NCBI RefSeq assembly: GCF_041296385.1
Contig: NW_027184063.1
Coordinates: forward strand, 62,001-126,000
Direction: 5' to 3'
From: Aphelocoma coerulescens
Taxonomy: Eukaryota; Chordata; Aves; Passeriformes; Corvidae
Length of the DNA: 64,000 bases
The notes under the pieces were generated by a model. It did no database searches, had not been told where the DNA came from, and saw only the letters and a list, made by a program, of their open reading frames with translations. This document shows, in pieces, positions 22,606 through 36,213 of the stretch (the first letter of the stretch is position 1; every line of letters begins with the position of its first letter). A program made the translations under genes and the position numbers.

Positions 22606-24873
22606 TGGTGTGTAACACCGGCTCTGGGTCCTTTGGCTGTGCAGGTGGCAGTCACGGCCTGGAGCAGGGCTGCTCCCGGGGGACAGCCTGGGGCAGGAGG
22701 CTGCTGGAGATTCATTCCCCACACTCCTTGTCATGAGGTGCTCGGAGTGATTGGAAAGGCTGTTGGCAGCAGGCAGTTCTCTGGGTTCAAGCTGTGGAGC
22801 TGTCAGCGGGAATGCAAAGGCCAAGCTGGTGAGCCTTTTGTCCTGGTGCCTTTAGTGTGTGAGCAGTCCCTGGTGCCGTTGTCTTTGGATCCTGAGTGTG
22901 GGAGAGGCAAGGCTTAGGATGGTGCGTAGAGCTGAGAAGGAAAGTGCCGAGAGCAGCGTGTGTGCTGCTGCTTTGAGGGGTGCAGTTGAAGTTGTAGGCA
23001 GCAAGAGCTTTCTCAGCTGGCCCTTTTGTGAGCTCTGCTTTTGCCAGATGACTTCCATCTTACCCTCTTACCATCTTAGCCTCTCATTTTTGCATATCCC
23101 AAACCCCCTTCCAAACATCCAGCAGCTGCTTGTAAAGAAGAAGTCCTAGAACAAAAAGCCAGTGCTGCCTTTCATAGCCCCTTTGCTGTCTATGAAGTAG
23201 AGGAAAGAAGCTAGTGAGACGCACTTTCTTTCTCAACTCCATAGAGCGCATCCTTCTCTCAAGGTGGCAGAGTCCTTGGCGGAAGTGAAGCATCTGCAGC
23301 TGCAGTTCAGACTGAGAGATGTGCCAGGACAGGAAACATTTGCTGACCTTCCCTGTTCCCTGTGCAACATGATTCTCGCATCCCAGTCACTTTCACACAC
23401 CTTCGGTACCCCTGAGTCCAAGCAGCTAAAGCTCACAGAGACAGAAGTGTCAGGAAGGAAAACGTTGCAAAAGCACCCCCTTCTCTTATCAGCATATAAA
23501 TTGTGCACAACAGGCTGCGGCACCGAACCTTCCTTCTCAGATAGACATGCCATCACACTTTTCACTCTTGCAGCTCGGTTGAAAAGCTCCAGCAGCTGCT
23601 CCCGCAATAGCAAAAGGTTCTAGAAGTGAAAGCCAGTTTGGGGCTGCACCTTCTCCTTGCCGCATGTAAGCCACACCAAACTCCCTGATGCACTCTGTCC
23701 TCCCCTTCTCAAAGGAGTAGACGGTGGCATCAGGACACACCTGTGTCCCAGCAGCTGGGTGCCCAGCCGGGAGCAGGAGCAGGGCTGGGGCTGCTCCCAA
23801 AGTTGCCCCGCCCCAATGCCAGAGCCGGACATATGCTGAGGGGGGGCTGGATCAGGCTTTATTGTCCAGCTGCATGCCAGGAGTGAGCACAAAATCTACC
23901 TGCATTCTCTGCAGCATGCCATCCTGGAGCAGAGCCATTGCCAAAGGAAGCCGTGAGCCCGTGCCAAGCCAGTGCCGGAGTGGGATCCTAGCAGCACCTG
24001 TGGAAGCCGGGAGAGAGGAGCCCACCTGGAGCAGGTTCGTGCAGGATTAATCATCCCGTGGCTTCCCACCAGGGTCCTGTTGCTTCCAAAAGGCCCCACA
24101 GTGTCACTGTGGCCCCTCGGTTCCACCAGGTTCCATAGCGTCACTGTGGTGCCCAGGGTTCCGTCAGCTTCGCCAGCATCCCCACGGTCTGCAGAGCTCC
24201 CCGAGCTTCTGTGGTGTCACAGTGGAGGCAGGGTTGCATCAGGTTCCATAGCATCAGCACGGTCTCCAGGGCTCCCAGAGCTTCTGTGGTGTCACAGTGG
24301 AGGCAGGGTTGCATCAGGTTCCATAGCATCACCACAGTCTCCAGGGCTCCCTGAGCTTCTGTGGTGTCACAGTGGAGGCAGGGTTGCATCAGGTTCCATA
24401 GCATCAGCACGGTCTCCAGGGCTCCCAGAGGTTCTGTGGTGTCACAGAGGAGGCAGGGTTGCATCAGGTTCCATAGCATCACCACGGTCTCCAGGGCTCC
24501 AAGAGCTTCTGTGGTGTCACAGAGGAGGCAGGGTTGCATCAGGTTCCATAGCATCAGCACGGTCTCCAGGGCTCCCCTGAGCTTCTGTGGTGGTGTCACA
24601 GAGGAGCCAGGCTTCCTTGTAGTTCCCCAGCATCACAAAGGCTCTCCTGGGAGCCACGGGTCACAAAGCACCGTGGGCTCTGTGCAGCCCCGCTGTGTCA
24701 CAATGGCCGCTGGCTTCCACGAGCCCCCGCAGTGTCCCAGTGGGCCCCGTGGCTTTAGGAGTGGGTGGCTGGGAGTTGGTGCCAGCGGCTGGGGGAGCAG
24801 CAGCAGGGACTGTGTGTGGACAGTGCCATGGCCACTTGTGTGGCCACTGGTGTCTCTGTGCCAGGCACAGCCG
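22606..24873 (+). repeat. Macrosatellite copy 11
   Basis: 2,268 bp, subarray 24207-24582. C instead of G at offset 1676 (junction between subunits 1 and 2), shared only with copies 26 and 27. Confidence 0.97.
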
Positions 24874-27141
24874 TGGTGTGTAACACCGGCTCTGGGTCCT
24901 TTGGCTGTGCAGGTGGCAGTCACGGCCTGGAGCAGGGCTGCTCCCGGGGGACAGCCTGGGGCAGGAGGCTGCTGGAGATTCATTCCCCACACTCCTTGTC
25001 ATGAGGTGCTCAGAGTGATTGGAAAGGCTGTTGGCAGCAGGCAGTTCTCTGGGTTCAAGCTGTGGAGCTGTCAGCGGGAATGCAAAGGCCAAGCTGGTGA
25101 GCCTTTTGTCCTGGTGCCTTTAGTGTGTGAGCAGTCCCTGGTGCCGTTGTCTTTGGATCCTGAGTGTGGGAGAGGCAAGGCTTAGGATGGTGCGTAGAGC
25201 TGAGAAGGAAAGTGCCGAGAGCAGCGTGTGTGCTGCTGCTTTGAGGGGTGCAGTTGAAGTTGTAGGCAGCAAGAGCTTTCTCAGCTGGCCCTTTTGTGAG
25301 CTCTGCTTTTGCCAGATGACTTCCATCTTACCCTCTTACCATCTTAGCCTCTCATTTTTGCATATCCCAAACCCCCTTCCAAACATCCAGCAGCTGCTTG
25401 TAAAGAAGAAGTCCTAGAACAAAAAGCCAGTGCTGCCTTTCATAGCCCCTTTGCTGTCTATGAAGTAGAGGAAAGAAGCTAGTGAGACGCACTTTCTTTC
25501 TCAACTCCATAGAGCGCATCCTTCTCTCAAGGTGGCAGAGTCCTTGGCGGAAGTGAAGCATCTGCAGCTGCAGTTCAGACTGAGAGATGTGCCAGGACAG
25601 GAAACATTTGCTGACCTTCCCTGTTCCCTGTGCAACATGATTCTCGCATCCCAGTCACTTTCACACACCTTCGGTACCCCTGAGTCCAAGCAGCTAAAGC
25701 TCACAGAGACAGAAGTGTCAGGAAGGAAAACGTTGCAAAAGCACCCCCTTCTCTTATCAGCATATAAATTGTGCACAACAGGCTGCGGCACCGAACCTTC
25801 CTTCTCAGATAGACATGCCATCACACTTTTCACTCTTGCAGCTCGGTTGAAAAGCTCCAGCAGCTGCTCCCGCAATAGCAAAAGGTTCTAGAAGTGAAAG
25901 CCAGTTTGGGGCTGCACCTTCTCCTTGCCGCATGTAAGCCACACCAAACTCCCTGATGCACTCTGTCCTCCCCTTCTCAAAGGAGTAGACGGTGGCATCA
26001 GGACACACCTGTGTCCCAGCAGCTGGGTGCCCAGCCGGGAGCAGGAGCAGGGCTGGGGCTGCTCCCAAAGTTGCCCCGCCCCAATGCCAGAGCCGGACAT
26101 ATGCTGAGGGGGGGCTGGATCAGGCTTTATTGTCCAGCTGCATGCCAGGAGTGAGCACAAAATCTACCTGCATTCTCTGCAGCATGCCATCCTGGAGCAG
26201 AGCCATTGCCAAAGGAAGCCGTGAGCCCGTGCCAAGCCAGTGCCGGAGTGGGATCCTAGCAGCACCTGTGGAAGCCGGGAGAGAGGAGCCCACCTGGAGC
26301 AGGTTCGTGCAGGATTAATCATCCCGTGGCTTCCCACCAGGGTCCTGTTGCTTCCAAAAGGCCCCACAGTGTCACTGTGGCCCCTCGGTTCCACCAGGTT
26401 CCATAGCGTCACTGTGGTGCCCAGGGTTCCGTCAGCTTCGCCAGCATCCCCACGGTCTGCAGAGCTCCCCGAGCTTCTGTGGTGTCACAGTGGAGGCAGG
26501 GTTGCATCAGGTTCCATAGCATCAGCACGGTCTCCAGGGCTCCCAGAGGTTCTGTGGTGTCACAGTGGAGGCAGGGTTGCATCAGGTTCCATAGCATCAC
26601 CACAGTCTCCAGGGCTCCCTGAGCTTCTGTGGTGTCACAGTGGAGGCAGGGTTGCATCAGGTTCCATAGCATCAGCACGGTCTCCAGGGCTCCCAGAGGT
26701 TCTGTGGTGTCACAGAGGAGGCAGGGTTGCATCAGGTTCCATAGCATCACCACGGTCTCCAGGGCTCCAAGAGCTTCTGTGGTGTCACAGAGGAGGCAGG
26801 GTTGCATCAGGTTCCATAGCATCAGCACGGTCTCCAGGGCTCCCCTGAGCTTCTGTGGTGGTGTCACAGAGGAGCCAGGCTTCCTTGTAGTTCCCCAGCA
26901 TCACAAAGGCTCTCCTGGGAGCCACGGGTCACAAAGCACCGTGGGCTCTGTGCAGCCCCGCTGTGTCACAATGGCCGCTGGCTTCCACGAGCCCCCGCAG
27001 TGTCCCAGTGGGCCCCGTGGCTTTAGGAGTGGGTGGCTGGGAGTTGGTGCCAGCGGCTGGGGGAGCAGCAGCAGGGACTGTGTGTGGACAGTGCCATGGC
27101 CACTTGTGTGGCCACTGGTGTCTCTGTGCCAGGCACAGCCG
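24874..27141 (+). repeat. Macrosatellite copy 12
   Basis: 2,268 bp, subarray 26475-26850. Common states except A139. Confidence 0.97.
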
Positions 27142-29409
27142 TGGTGTGTAACACCGGCTCTGGGTCCTTTGGCTGTGCAGGTGGCAGTCACGGCCTGGAG
27201 CAGGGCTGCTCCCGGGGGACAGCCTGGGGCAGGAGGCTGCTGGAGATTCATTCCCCACACTCCTTGTCATGAGGTGCTCGGAGTGATTGGAAAGGCTGTT
27301 GGCAGCAGGCAGTTCTCTGGGTTCAAGCTGTGGAGCTGTCAGCGGGAATGCAAAGGCCAAGCTGGTGAGCCTTTTGTCCTGGTGCCTTTAGTGTGTGAGC
27401 AGTCCCTGGTGCCGTTGTCTTTGGATCCTGAGTGTGGGAGAGGCAAGGCTTAGGATGGTGCGTAGAGCTGAGAAGGAAAGTGCCGAGAGCAGCGTGTGTG
27501 CTGCTGCTTTGAGGGGTGCAGTTGAAGTTGTAGGCAGCAAGAGCTTTCTCAGCTGGCCCTTTTGTGAGCTCTGCTTTTGCCAGATGACTTCCATCTTACC
27601 CTCTTACCATCTTAGCCTCTCATTTTTGCATATCCCAAACCCCCTTCCAAACATCCAGCAGCTGCTTGTAAAGAAGAAGTCCTAGAACAAAAAGCCAGTG
27701 CTGCCTTTCATAGCCCCTTTGCTGTCTATGAAGTAGAGGAAAGAAGCTAGTGAGACGCACTTTCTTTCTCAACTCCATAGAGCGCATCCTTCTCTCAAGG
27801 TGGCAGAGTCCTTGGCGGAAGTGAAGCATCTGCAGCTGCAGTTCAGACTGAGAGATGTGCCAGGACAGGAAACATTTGCTGACCTTCCCTGTTCCCTGTG
27901 CAACATGATTCTCGCATCCCAGTCACTTTCACACACCTTCGGTATCCCTGAGTCCAAGCAGCTAAAGCTCACAGAGACAGAAGTGTCAGGAAGGAAAACG
28001 TTCCAAAAGCACCCCCTTCTCTTATCAGCATATAAATTGTGCACAACAGGCTGCGGCACCGAACCTTCCTTCTCAGATAGACATGCCATCACACTTTTCA
28101 CTCTTGCAGCTCGGTTGAAAAGCTCCAGCAGCTGCTCCCGCAATAGCAAAAGGTTCTAGAAGTGAAAGCCAGTTTGGGGCTGCACCTTCTCCTTGCCGCA
28201 TGTAAGCCACACCAAACTCCCTGATGCACTCTGTCCTCCCCTTCTCAAAGGAGTAGACGGTGGCATCAGGACACACCTGTGTCCCAGCAGCTGGGTGCCC
28301 AGCCGGGAGCAGGAGCAGGGCTGGGGCTGCTCCCAAAGTTGCCCCGCCCCAATGCCAGAGCCGGACATATGCTGAGGGGGGGCTGGATCAGGCTTTATTG
28401 TCCAGCTGCATGCCAGGAGTGAGCACAAAATCTACCTGCATTCTCTGCAGCATGCCATCCTGGAGCAGAGCCATTGCCAAAGGAAGCCGTGAGCCCGTGC
28501 CAAGCCAGTGCCGGAGTGGGATCCTAGCAGCACCTGTGGAAGCCGGGAGAGAGGAGCCCACCTGGAGCAGGTTCGTGCAGGATTAATCATCCCGTGGCTT
28601 CCCACCAGGGTCCTGTTGCTTCCAAAAGGCCCCACAGTGTCACTGTGGCCCCTCGGTTCCACCAGGTTCCAGAGCGTCACTGTGGTGCCCAGGGTTCCGT
28701 CAGCTTCGCCAGCATCCCCACGGTCTGCAGAGCTCCCCGAGCTTCTGTGGTGTCACAGTGGAGGCAGGGTTGCATCAGGTTCCATAGCATCAGCACGGTC
28801 TCCAGGGCTCCCAGAGGTTCTGTGGTGTCACAGTGGAGGCAGGGTTGCATCAGGTTCCATAGCATCACCACAGTCTCCAGGGCTCCCTGAGCTTCTGTGG
28901 TGTCACAGTGGAGGCAGGGTTGCATCAGGTTCCATAGCATCAGCACGGTCTCCAGGGCTCCCAGAGGTTCTGTGGTGTCACAGAGGAGGCAGGGTTGCAT
29001 CAGGTTCCATAGCATCACCACGGTCTCCAGGGCTCCAAGAGGTTCTGTGGTGTCACAGAGGAGGCAGGGTTGCATCAGGTTCCATAGCATCAGCACGGTC
29101 TCCAGGGCTCCCCTGAGCTTCTGTGGTGGTGTCACAGAGGAGCCAGGCTTCCTTGTAGTTCCCCAGCATCACAAAGGCTCTCCTGGGAGCCACGGGTCAC
29201 AAAGCACCGTGGGCTCTGTGCAGCCCCGCTGTGTCACAATGGCCGCTGGCTTCCACGAGCCCCCGCAGTGTCCCAGTGGGCCCCGTGGCTTTAGGAGTGG
29301 GTGGCTGGGAGTTGGTGCCAGCGGCTGGGGGAGCAGCAGCAGGGACTGTGTGTGGACAGTGCCATGGCCACTTGTGTGGCCACTGGTGTCTCTGTGCCAG
29401 GCACAGCCG
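27142..29409 (+). repeat. Macrosatellite copy 13
   Basis: 2,268 bp, subarray 28743-29118. T804, C862, G1531 as in copy 5, plus G1901 as in copy 3. Confidence 0.97.
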
Positions 29410-31677
29410 TGGTGTGTAACACCGGCTCTGGGTCCTTTGGCTGTGCAGGTGGCAGTCACGGCCTGGAGCAGGGCTGCTCCCGGGGGACAGCCTGGGGCAG
29501 GAGGCTGCTGGAGATTCATTCCCCACACTCCTTGTCATGAGGTGCTCAGAGTGATTGGAAAGGCTGTTGGCAGCAGGCAGTTCTCTGGGTTCAAGCTGTG
29601 GAGCTGTCAGCGGGAATGCAAAGGCCAAGCTGGTGAGCCTTTTGTCCTGGTGCCTTTAGTGTGTGAGCAGTCCCTGGTGCCGTTGTCTTTGGATCCTGAG
29701 TGTGGGAGAGGCAAGGCTTAGGATGGTGCGTAGAGCTGAGAAGGAAAGTGCCGAGAGCAGCGTGTGTGCTGCTGCTTTGAGGGGTGCAGTTGAAGTTGTA
29801 GGCAGCAAGAGCTTTCTCAGCTGGCCCTTTTGTGAGCTCTGCTTTTGCCAGATGACTTCCATCTTACCCTCTTACCATCTTAGCCTCTCATTTTTGCATA
29901 TCCCAAACCCCCTTCCAAACATCCAGCAGCTGCTTGTAAAGAAGAAGTCCTAGAACAAAAAGCCAGTGCTGCCTTTCATAGCCCCTTTGCTGTCTATGAA
30001 GTAGAGGAAAGAAGCTAGTGAGACGCACTTTCTTTCTCAACTCCATAGAGCGCATCCTTCTCTCAAGGTGGCAGAGTCCTTGGCGGAAGTGAAGCATCTG
30101 CAGCTGCAGTTCAGACTGAGAGATGTGCCAGGACAGGAAACATTTGCTGACCTTCCCTGTTCCCTGTGCAACATGATTCTCGCATCCCAGTCACTTTCAC
30201 ACACCTTCGGTATCCCTGAGTCCAAGCAGCTAAAGCTCACAGAGACAGAAGTGTCAGGAAGGAAAACGTTGCAAAAGCACCCCCTTCTCTTATCAGCATA
30301 TAAATTGTGCACAACAGGCTGCGGCACCGAACCTTCCTTCTCAGATAGACATGCCATCACACTTTTCACTCTTGCAGCTCGGTTGAAAAGCTCCAGCAGC
30401 TGCTCCCGCAATAGCAAAAGGTTCTAGAAGTGAAAGCCAGTTTGGGGCTGCACCTTCTCCTTGCCGCATGTAAGCCACACCAAACTCCCTGATGCACTCT
30501 GTCCTCCCCTTCTCAAAGGAGTAGACGGTGGCATCAGGACACACCTGTGTCCCAGCAGCTGGGTGCCCAGCCGGGAGCAGGAGCAGGGCTGGGGCTGCTC
30601 CCAAAGTTGCCCCGCCCCAATGCCAGAGCCGGACATATGCTGAGGGGGGGCTGGATCAGGCTTTATTGTCCAGCTGCATGCCAGGAGTGAGCACAAAATC
30701 TACCTGCATTCTCTGCAGCATGCCATCCTGGAGCAGAGCCATTGCCAAAGGAAGCCGTGAGCCCGTGCCAAGCCAGTGCCGGAGTGGGATCCTAGCAGCA
30801 CCTGTGGAAGCCGGGAGAGAGGAGCCCACCTGGAGCAGGTTCGTGCAGGATTAATCATCCCGTGGCTTCCCACCAGGGTCCTGTTGCTTCCAAAAGGCCC
30901 CACAGTGTCACTGTGGCCCCTCGGTTCCACCAGGTTCCAGAGCGTCACTGTGGTGCCCAGGGTTCCGTCAGCTTCGCCAGCATCCCCACGGTCTGCAGAG
31001 CTCCCCGAGCTTCTGTGGTGTCACAGTGGAGGCAGGGTTGCATCAGGTTCCATAGCATCAGCACGGTCTCCAGGGCTCCCAGAGGTTCTGTGGTGTCACA
31101 GTGGAGGCAGGGTTGCATCAGGTTCCATAGCATCACCACAGTCTCCAGGGCTCCCTGAGCTTCTGTGGTGTCACAGTGGAGGCAGGGTTGCATCAGGTTC
31201 CATAGCATCAGCACGGTCTCCAGGGCTCCCAGAGGTTCTGTGGTGTCACAGAGGAGGCAGGGTTGCATCAGGTTCCATAGCATCACCACGGTCTCCAGGG
31301 CTCCAAGAGCTTCTGTGGTGTCACAGAGGAGGCAGGGTTGCATCAGGTTCAATAGCATCAGCACGGTCTCCAGGGCTCCCCTGAGCTTCTGTGGTGGTGT
31401 CACAGAGGAGCCAGGCTTCCTTGTAGTTCCCCAGCATCACAAAGGCTCTCCTGGGAGCCACGGGTCACAAAGCACCGTGGGCTCTGTGCAGCCCCGCTGT
31501 GTCACAATGGCCGCTGGCTTCCACGAGCCCCCGCAGTGTCCCAGTGGGCCCCGTGGCTTTAGGAGTGGGTGGCTGGGAGTTGGTGCCAGCGGCTGGGGGA
31601 GCAGCAGCAGGGACTGTGTGTGGACAGTGCCATGGCCACTTGTGTGGCCACTGGTGTCTCTGTGCCAGGCACAGCCG
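29410..31677 (+). repeat. Macrosatellite copy 14
   Basis: 2,268 bp, subarray 31011-31386. A139, T804, G862, G1531 as in copy 6. First copy with A1942 in subunit 5, a variant that becomes standard from copy 20 onward except in copy 23. Confidence 0.97.
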
Positions 31678-33945
31678 TGGTGTGTAACACCGGCTCTGGG
31701 TCCTTTGGCTGTGCAGGTGGCAGTCACGGCCTGGAGCAGGGCTGCTCCCGGGGGACAGCCTGGGGCAGGAGGCTGCTGGAGATTCATTCCCCACACTCCT
31801 TGTCATGAGGTGCTCGGAGTGATTGGAAAGGCTGTTGGCAGCAGGCAGTTCTCTGGGTTCAAGCTGTGGAGCTGTCAGCGGGAATGCAAAGGCCAAGCTG
31901 GTGAGCCTTTTGTCCTGGTGCCTTTAGTGTGTGAGCAGTCCCTGGTGCCGTTGTCTTTGGATCCTGAGTGTGGGAGAGGCAAGGCTTAGGATGGTGCGTA
32001 GAGCTGAGAAGGAAAGTGCCGAGAGCAGCGTGTGTGCTGCTGCTTTGAGGGGTGCAGTTGAAGTTGTAGGCAGCAAGAGCTTTCTCAGCTGGCCCTTTTG
32101 TGAGCTCTGCTTTTGCCAGATGACTTCCATCTTACCCTCTTACCATCTTAGCCTCTCATTTTTGCATATCCCAAACCCCCTTCCAAACATCCAGCAGCTG
32201 CTTGTAAAGAAGAAGTCCTAGAACAAAAAGCCAGTGCTGCCTTTCATAGCCCCTTTGCTGTCTATGAAGTAGAGGAAAGAAGCTAGTGAGACGCACTTTC
32301 TTTCTCAACTCCATAGAGCGCATCCTTCTCTCAAGGTGGCAGAGTCCTTGGCGGAAGTGAAGCATCTGCAGCTGCAGTTCAGACTGAGAGATGTGCCAGG
32401 ACAGGAAACATTTGCTGACCTTCCCTGTTCCCTGTGCAACATGATTCTCGCATCCCAGTCACTTTCACACACCTTCGGTATCCCTGAGTCCAAGCAGCTA
32501 AAGCTCACAGAGACAGAAGTGTCAGGAAGGAAAACGTTGCAAAAGCACCCCCTTCTCTTATCAGCATATAAATTGTGCACAACAGGCTGCGGCACCGAAC
32601 CTTCCTTCTCAGATAGACATGCCATCACACTTTTCACTCTTGCAGCTCGGTTGAAAAGCTCCAGCAGCTGCTCCCGCAATAGCAAAAGGTTCTAGAAGTG
32701 AAAGCCAGTTTGGGGCTGCACCTTCTCCTTGCCGCATGTAAGCCACACCAAACTCCCTGATGCACTCTGTCCTCCCCTTCTCAAAGGAGTAGACGGTGGC
32801 ATCAGGACACACCTGTGTCCCAGCAGCTGGGTGCCCAGCCGGGAGCAGGAGCAGGGCTGGGGCTGCTCCCAAAGTTGCCCCGCCCCAATGCCAGAGCCGG
32901 ACATATGCTGAGGGGGGGCTGGATCAGGCTTTATTGTCCAGCTGCATGCCAGGAGTGAGCACAAAATCTACCTGCATTCTCTGCAGCATGCCATCCTGGA
33001 GCAGAGCCATTGCCAAAGGAAGCCGTGAGCCCGTGCCAAGCCAGTGCCGGAGTGGGATCCTAGCAGCACCTGTGGAAGCCGGGAGAGAGGAGCCCACCTG
33101 GAGCAGGTTCGTGCAGGATTAATCATCCCGTGGCTTCCCACCAGGGTCCTGTTGCTTCCAAAAGGCCCCACAGTGTCACTGTGGCCCCTCGGTTCCACCA
33201 GGTTCCAGAGCGTCACTGTGGTGCCCAGGGTTCCGTCAGCTTCGCCAGCATCCCCACGGTCTGCAGAGCTCCCCGAGCTTCTGTGGTGTCACAGTGGAGG
33301 CAGGGTTGCATCAGGTTCCATAGCATCAGCACGGTCTCCAGGGCTCCCAGAGGTTCTGTGGTGTCACAGTGGAGGCAGGGTTGCATCAGGTTCCATAGCA
33401 TCACCACAGTCTCCAGGGCTCCCTGAGCTTCTGTGGTGTCACAGTGGAGGCAGGGTTGCATCAGGTTCCATAGCATCAGCACGGTCTCCAGGGCTCCCAG
33501 AGGTTCTGTGGTGTCACAGAGGAGGCAGGGTTGCATCAGGTTCCATAGCATCACCACGGTCTCCAGGGCTCCAAGAGCTTCTGTGGTGTCACAGAGGAGG
33601 CAGGGTTGCATCAGGTTCCATAGCATCAGCACGGTCTCCAGGGCTCCCCTGAGCTTCTGTGGTGGTGTCACAGAGGAGGCAGGCTTCCTTGTAGTTCCCC
33701 AGCATCACAAAGGCTCTCCTGGGAGCCACGGGTCACAAAGCACCGTGGGCTCTGTGCAGCCCCGCTGTGTCACAATGGCCGCTGGCTTCCACGAGCCCCC
33801 GCAGTGTCCCAGTGGGCCCCGTGGCTTTAGGAGTGGGTGGCTGGGAGTTGGTGCCAGCGGCTGGGGGAGCAGCAGCAGGGACTGTGTGTGGACAGTGCCA
33901 TGGCCACTTGTGTGGCCACTGGTGTCTCTGTGCCAGGCACAGCCG
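31678..33945 (+). repeat. Macrosatellite copy 15
   Basis: 2,268 bp, subarray 33279-33654. G139, T804, G862, G1531; private C-to-G at offset 2002 (position 33679). Confidence 0.97.
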
Positions 33946-36213
33946 TGGTGTGTAACACCGGCTCTGGGTCCTTTGGCTGTGCAGGTGGCAGTCACGGCCT
34001 GGAGCAGGGCTGCTCCCGGGGGACAGCCTGGGGCAGGAGGCTTCTGGAGATTCATTCCCCACACTCCTTGTCATGAGGTGCTCAGAGTGATTGGAAAGGC
34101 TGTTGGCAGCAGGCAGTTCTCTGGGTTCAAGCTGTGGAGCTGTCAGCGGGAATGCAAAGGCCAAGCTGGTGAGCCTTTTGTCCTGGTGCCTTTAGTGTGT
34201 GAGCAGTCCCTGGTGCCGTTGTCTTTGGATCCTGAGTGTGGGAGAGGCAAGGCTTAGGATGGTGTGTAGAGCTCAGAAGGAAAGTGCCGAGAGCAGCGTG
34301 TGTGCTGCTGCTTTGAGGGGTGCAGTTGAAGTTGTAGGCAGCAAGAGCTTTCTCAGCTGGCCCTTTTGTGAGCTCTGCTTTTGCCAGATGACTTCCATCT
34401 TACCCTCTTACCATCTTAGCCTCTCATTTTTGCATATCCCAAACCCCCTTCCAAACATCCAGCAGCTGCTTGTAAAGAAGAAGTCCTAGAACAAAAAGCC
34501 AGTGCTGCCTTTCATAGCCCCTTTGCTGTCTATGAAGTAGAGGAAAGAAGCTAGTGAGACGCACTTTCTTTCTCAACTCCATAGAGCGCATCCTTCTCTC
34601 AAGGTGGCAGAGTCCTTGGCGGAAGTGAAGCATCTGCAGCTGCAGTTCAGACTGAGAGATGTGCCAGGACAGGAAACATTTGCTGACCTTCCCTGTTCCC
34701 TGTGCAACATGATTCTCGCATCCCAGTCACTTTCACACACCTTCGGTACCCCTGAGTCCAAGCAGCTAAAGCTCACAGAGACAGAAGTGTCAGGAAGGAA
34801 AACGTTCCAAAAGCACCCCCTTCTCTTATCAGCATATAAATTGTGCACAACAGGCTGCGGCACCGAACCTTCCTTCTCAGATAGACATGCCATCACACTT
34901 TTCACTCTTGCAGCTCGGTTGAAAAGCTCCAGCAGCTGCTCCCGCAATAGCAAAAGGTTCTAGAAGTGAAAGCCAGTTTGGGGCTGCACCTTCTCCTTGC
35001 CGCATGTAAGCCACACCAAACTCCCTGATGCACTCTGTCCTCCCCTTCTCAAAGGAGTAGACGGTGGCATCAGGACACACCTGTGTCCCAGCAGCTGGGT
35101 GCCCAGCCGGGAGCAGGAGCAGGGCTGGGGCTGCTCCCAAAGTTGCCCCGCCCCAATGCCAGAGCCGGACATATGCTGAGGGGGGGCTGGATCAGGCTTT
35201 ATTGTCCAGCTGCATGCCAGGAGTGAGCACAAAATCTACCTGCATTCTCTGCAGCATGCCATCCTGGAGCAGAGCCATTGCCAAAGGAAGCCGTGAGCCC
35301 GTGCCAAGCCAGTGCCGGAGTGGGATCCTAGCAGCACCTGTGGAAGCCGGGAGAGAGGAGCCCACCTGGAGCAGGTTCGTGCAGGATTAATCATCCCGTG
35401 GCTTCCCACCAGGGTCCTGTTGCTTCCAAAAGGCCCCACAGTGTCACTGTGGCCCCTCGGTTCCACCAGGTTCCATAGCGTCACTGTGGTGCCCAGGGTT
35501 CCGTCAGCTTCGCCAGCATCCCCACGGTCTGCAGAGCTCCCCGAGCTTCTGTGGTGTCACAGTGGAGGCAGGGTTGCATCAGGTTCCATAGCATCAGCAC
35601 GGTCTCCAGGGCTCCCAGAGGTTCTGTGGTGTCACAGTGGAGGCAGGGTTGCATCAGGTTCCATAGCATCACCACAGTCTCCAGGGCTCCCTGAGCTTCT
35701 GTGGTGTCACAGTGGAGGCAGGGTTGCATCAGGTTCCATAGCATCAGCACGGTCTCCAGGGCTCCCAGAGGTTCTGTGGTGTCACAGAGGAGGCAGGGTT
35801 GCATCAGGTTCCATAGCATCAGCACGGTCTCCAGGGCTCCAAGAGCTTCTGTGGTGTCACAGAGGAGGCAGGGTTGCATCAGGTTCAATAGCATCAGCAC
35901 GGTCTCCAGGGCTCCCCTGAGCTTCTGTGGTGGTGTCACAGAGGAGCCAGGCTTCCTTGTAGTTCCCCAGCATCACAAAGGCTCTCCTGGGAGCCACGGG
36001 TCACAAAGCACCGTGGGCTCTGTGCAGCCCCGCTGTGTCACAATGGCCGCTGGCTTCCACGAGCCCCCGCAGTGTCCCAGTGGGCCCCGTGGCTTTAGGA
36101 GTGGGTGGCTGGGAGTTGGTGCCAGCGGCTGGGGGAGCAGCAGCAGGGACTGTGTGTGGACAGTGCCATGGCCACTTGTGTGGCCACTGGTGTCTCTGTG
36201 CCAGGCACAGCCG
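33946..36213 (+). repeat. Macrosatellite copy 16
   Basis: 2,268 bp, subarray 35547-35922. T98, A139, C804, C862 as in copy 7. Private T320 and C329. G1877 and A1942 in the subarray are shared with copy 17. Confidence 0.97.
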
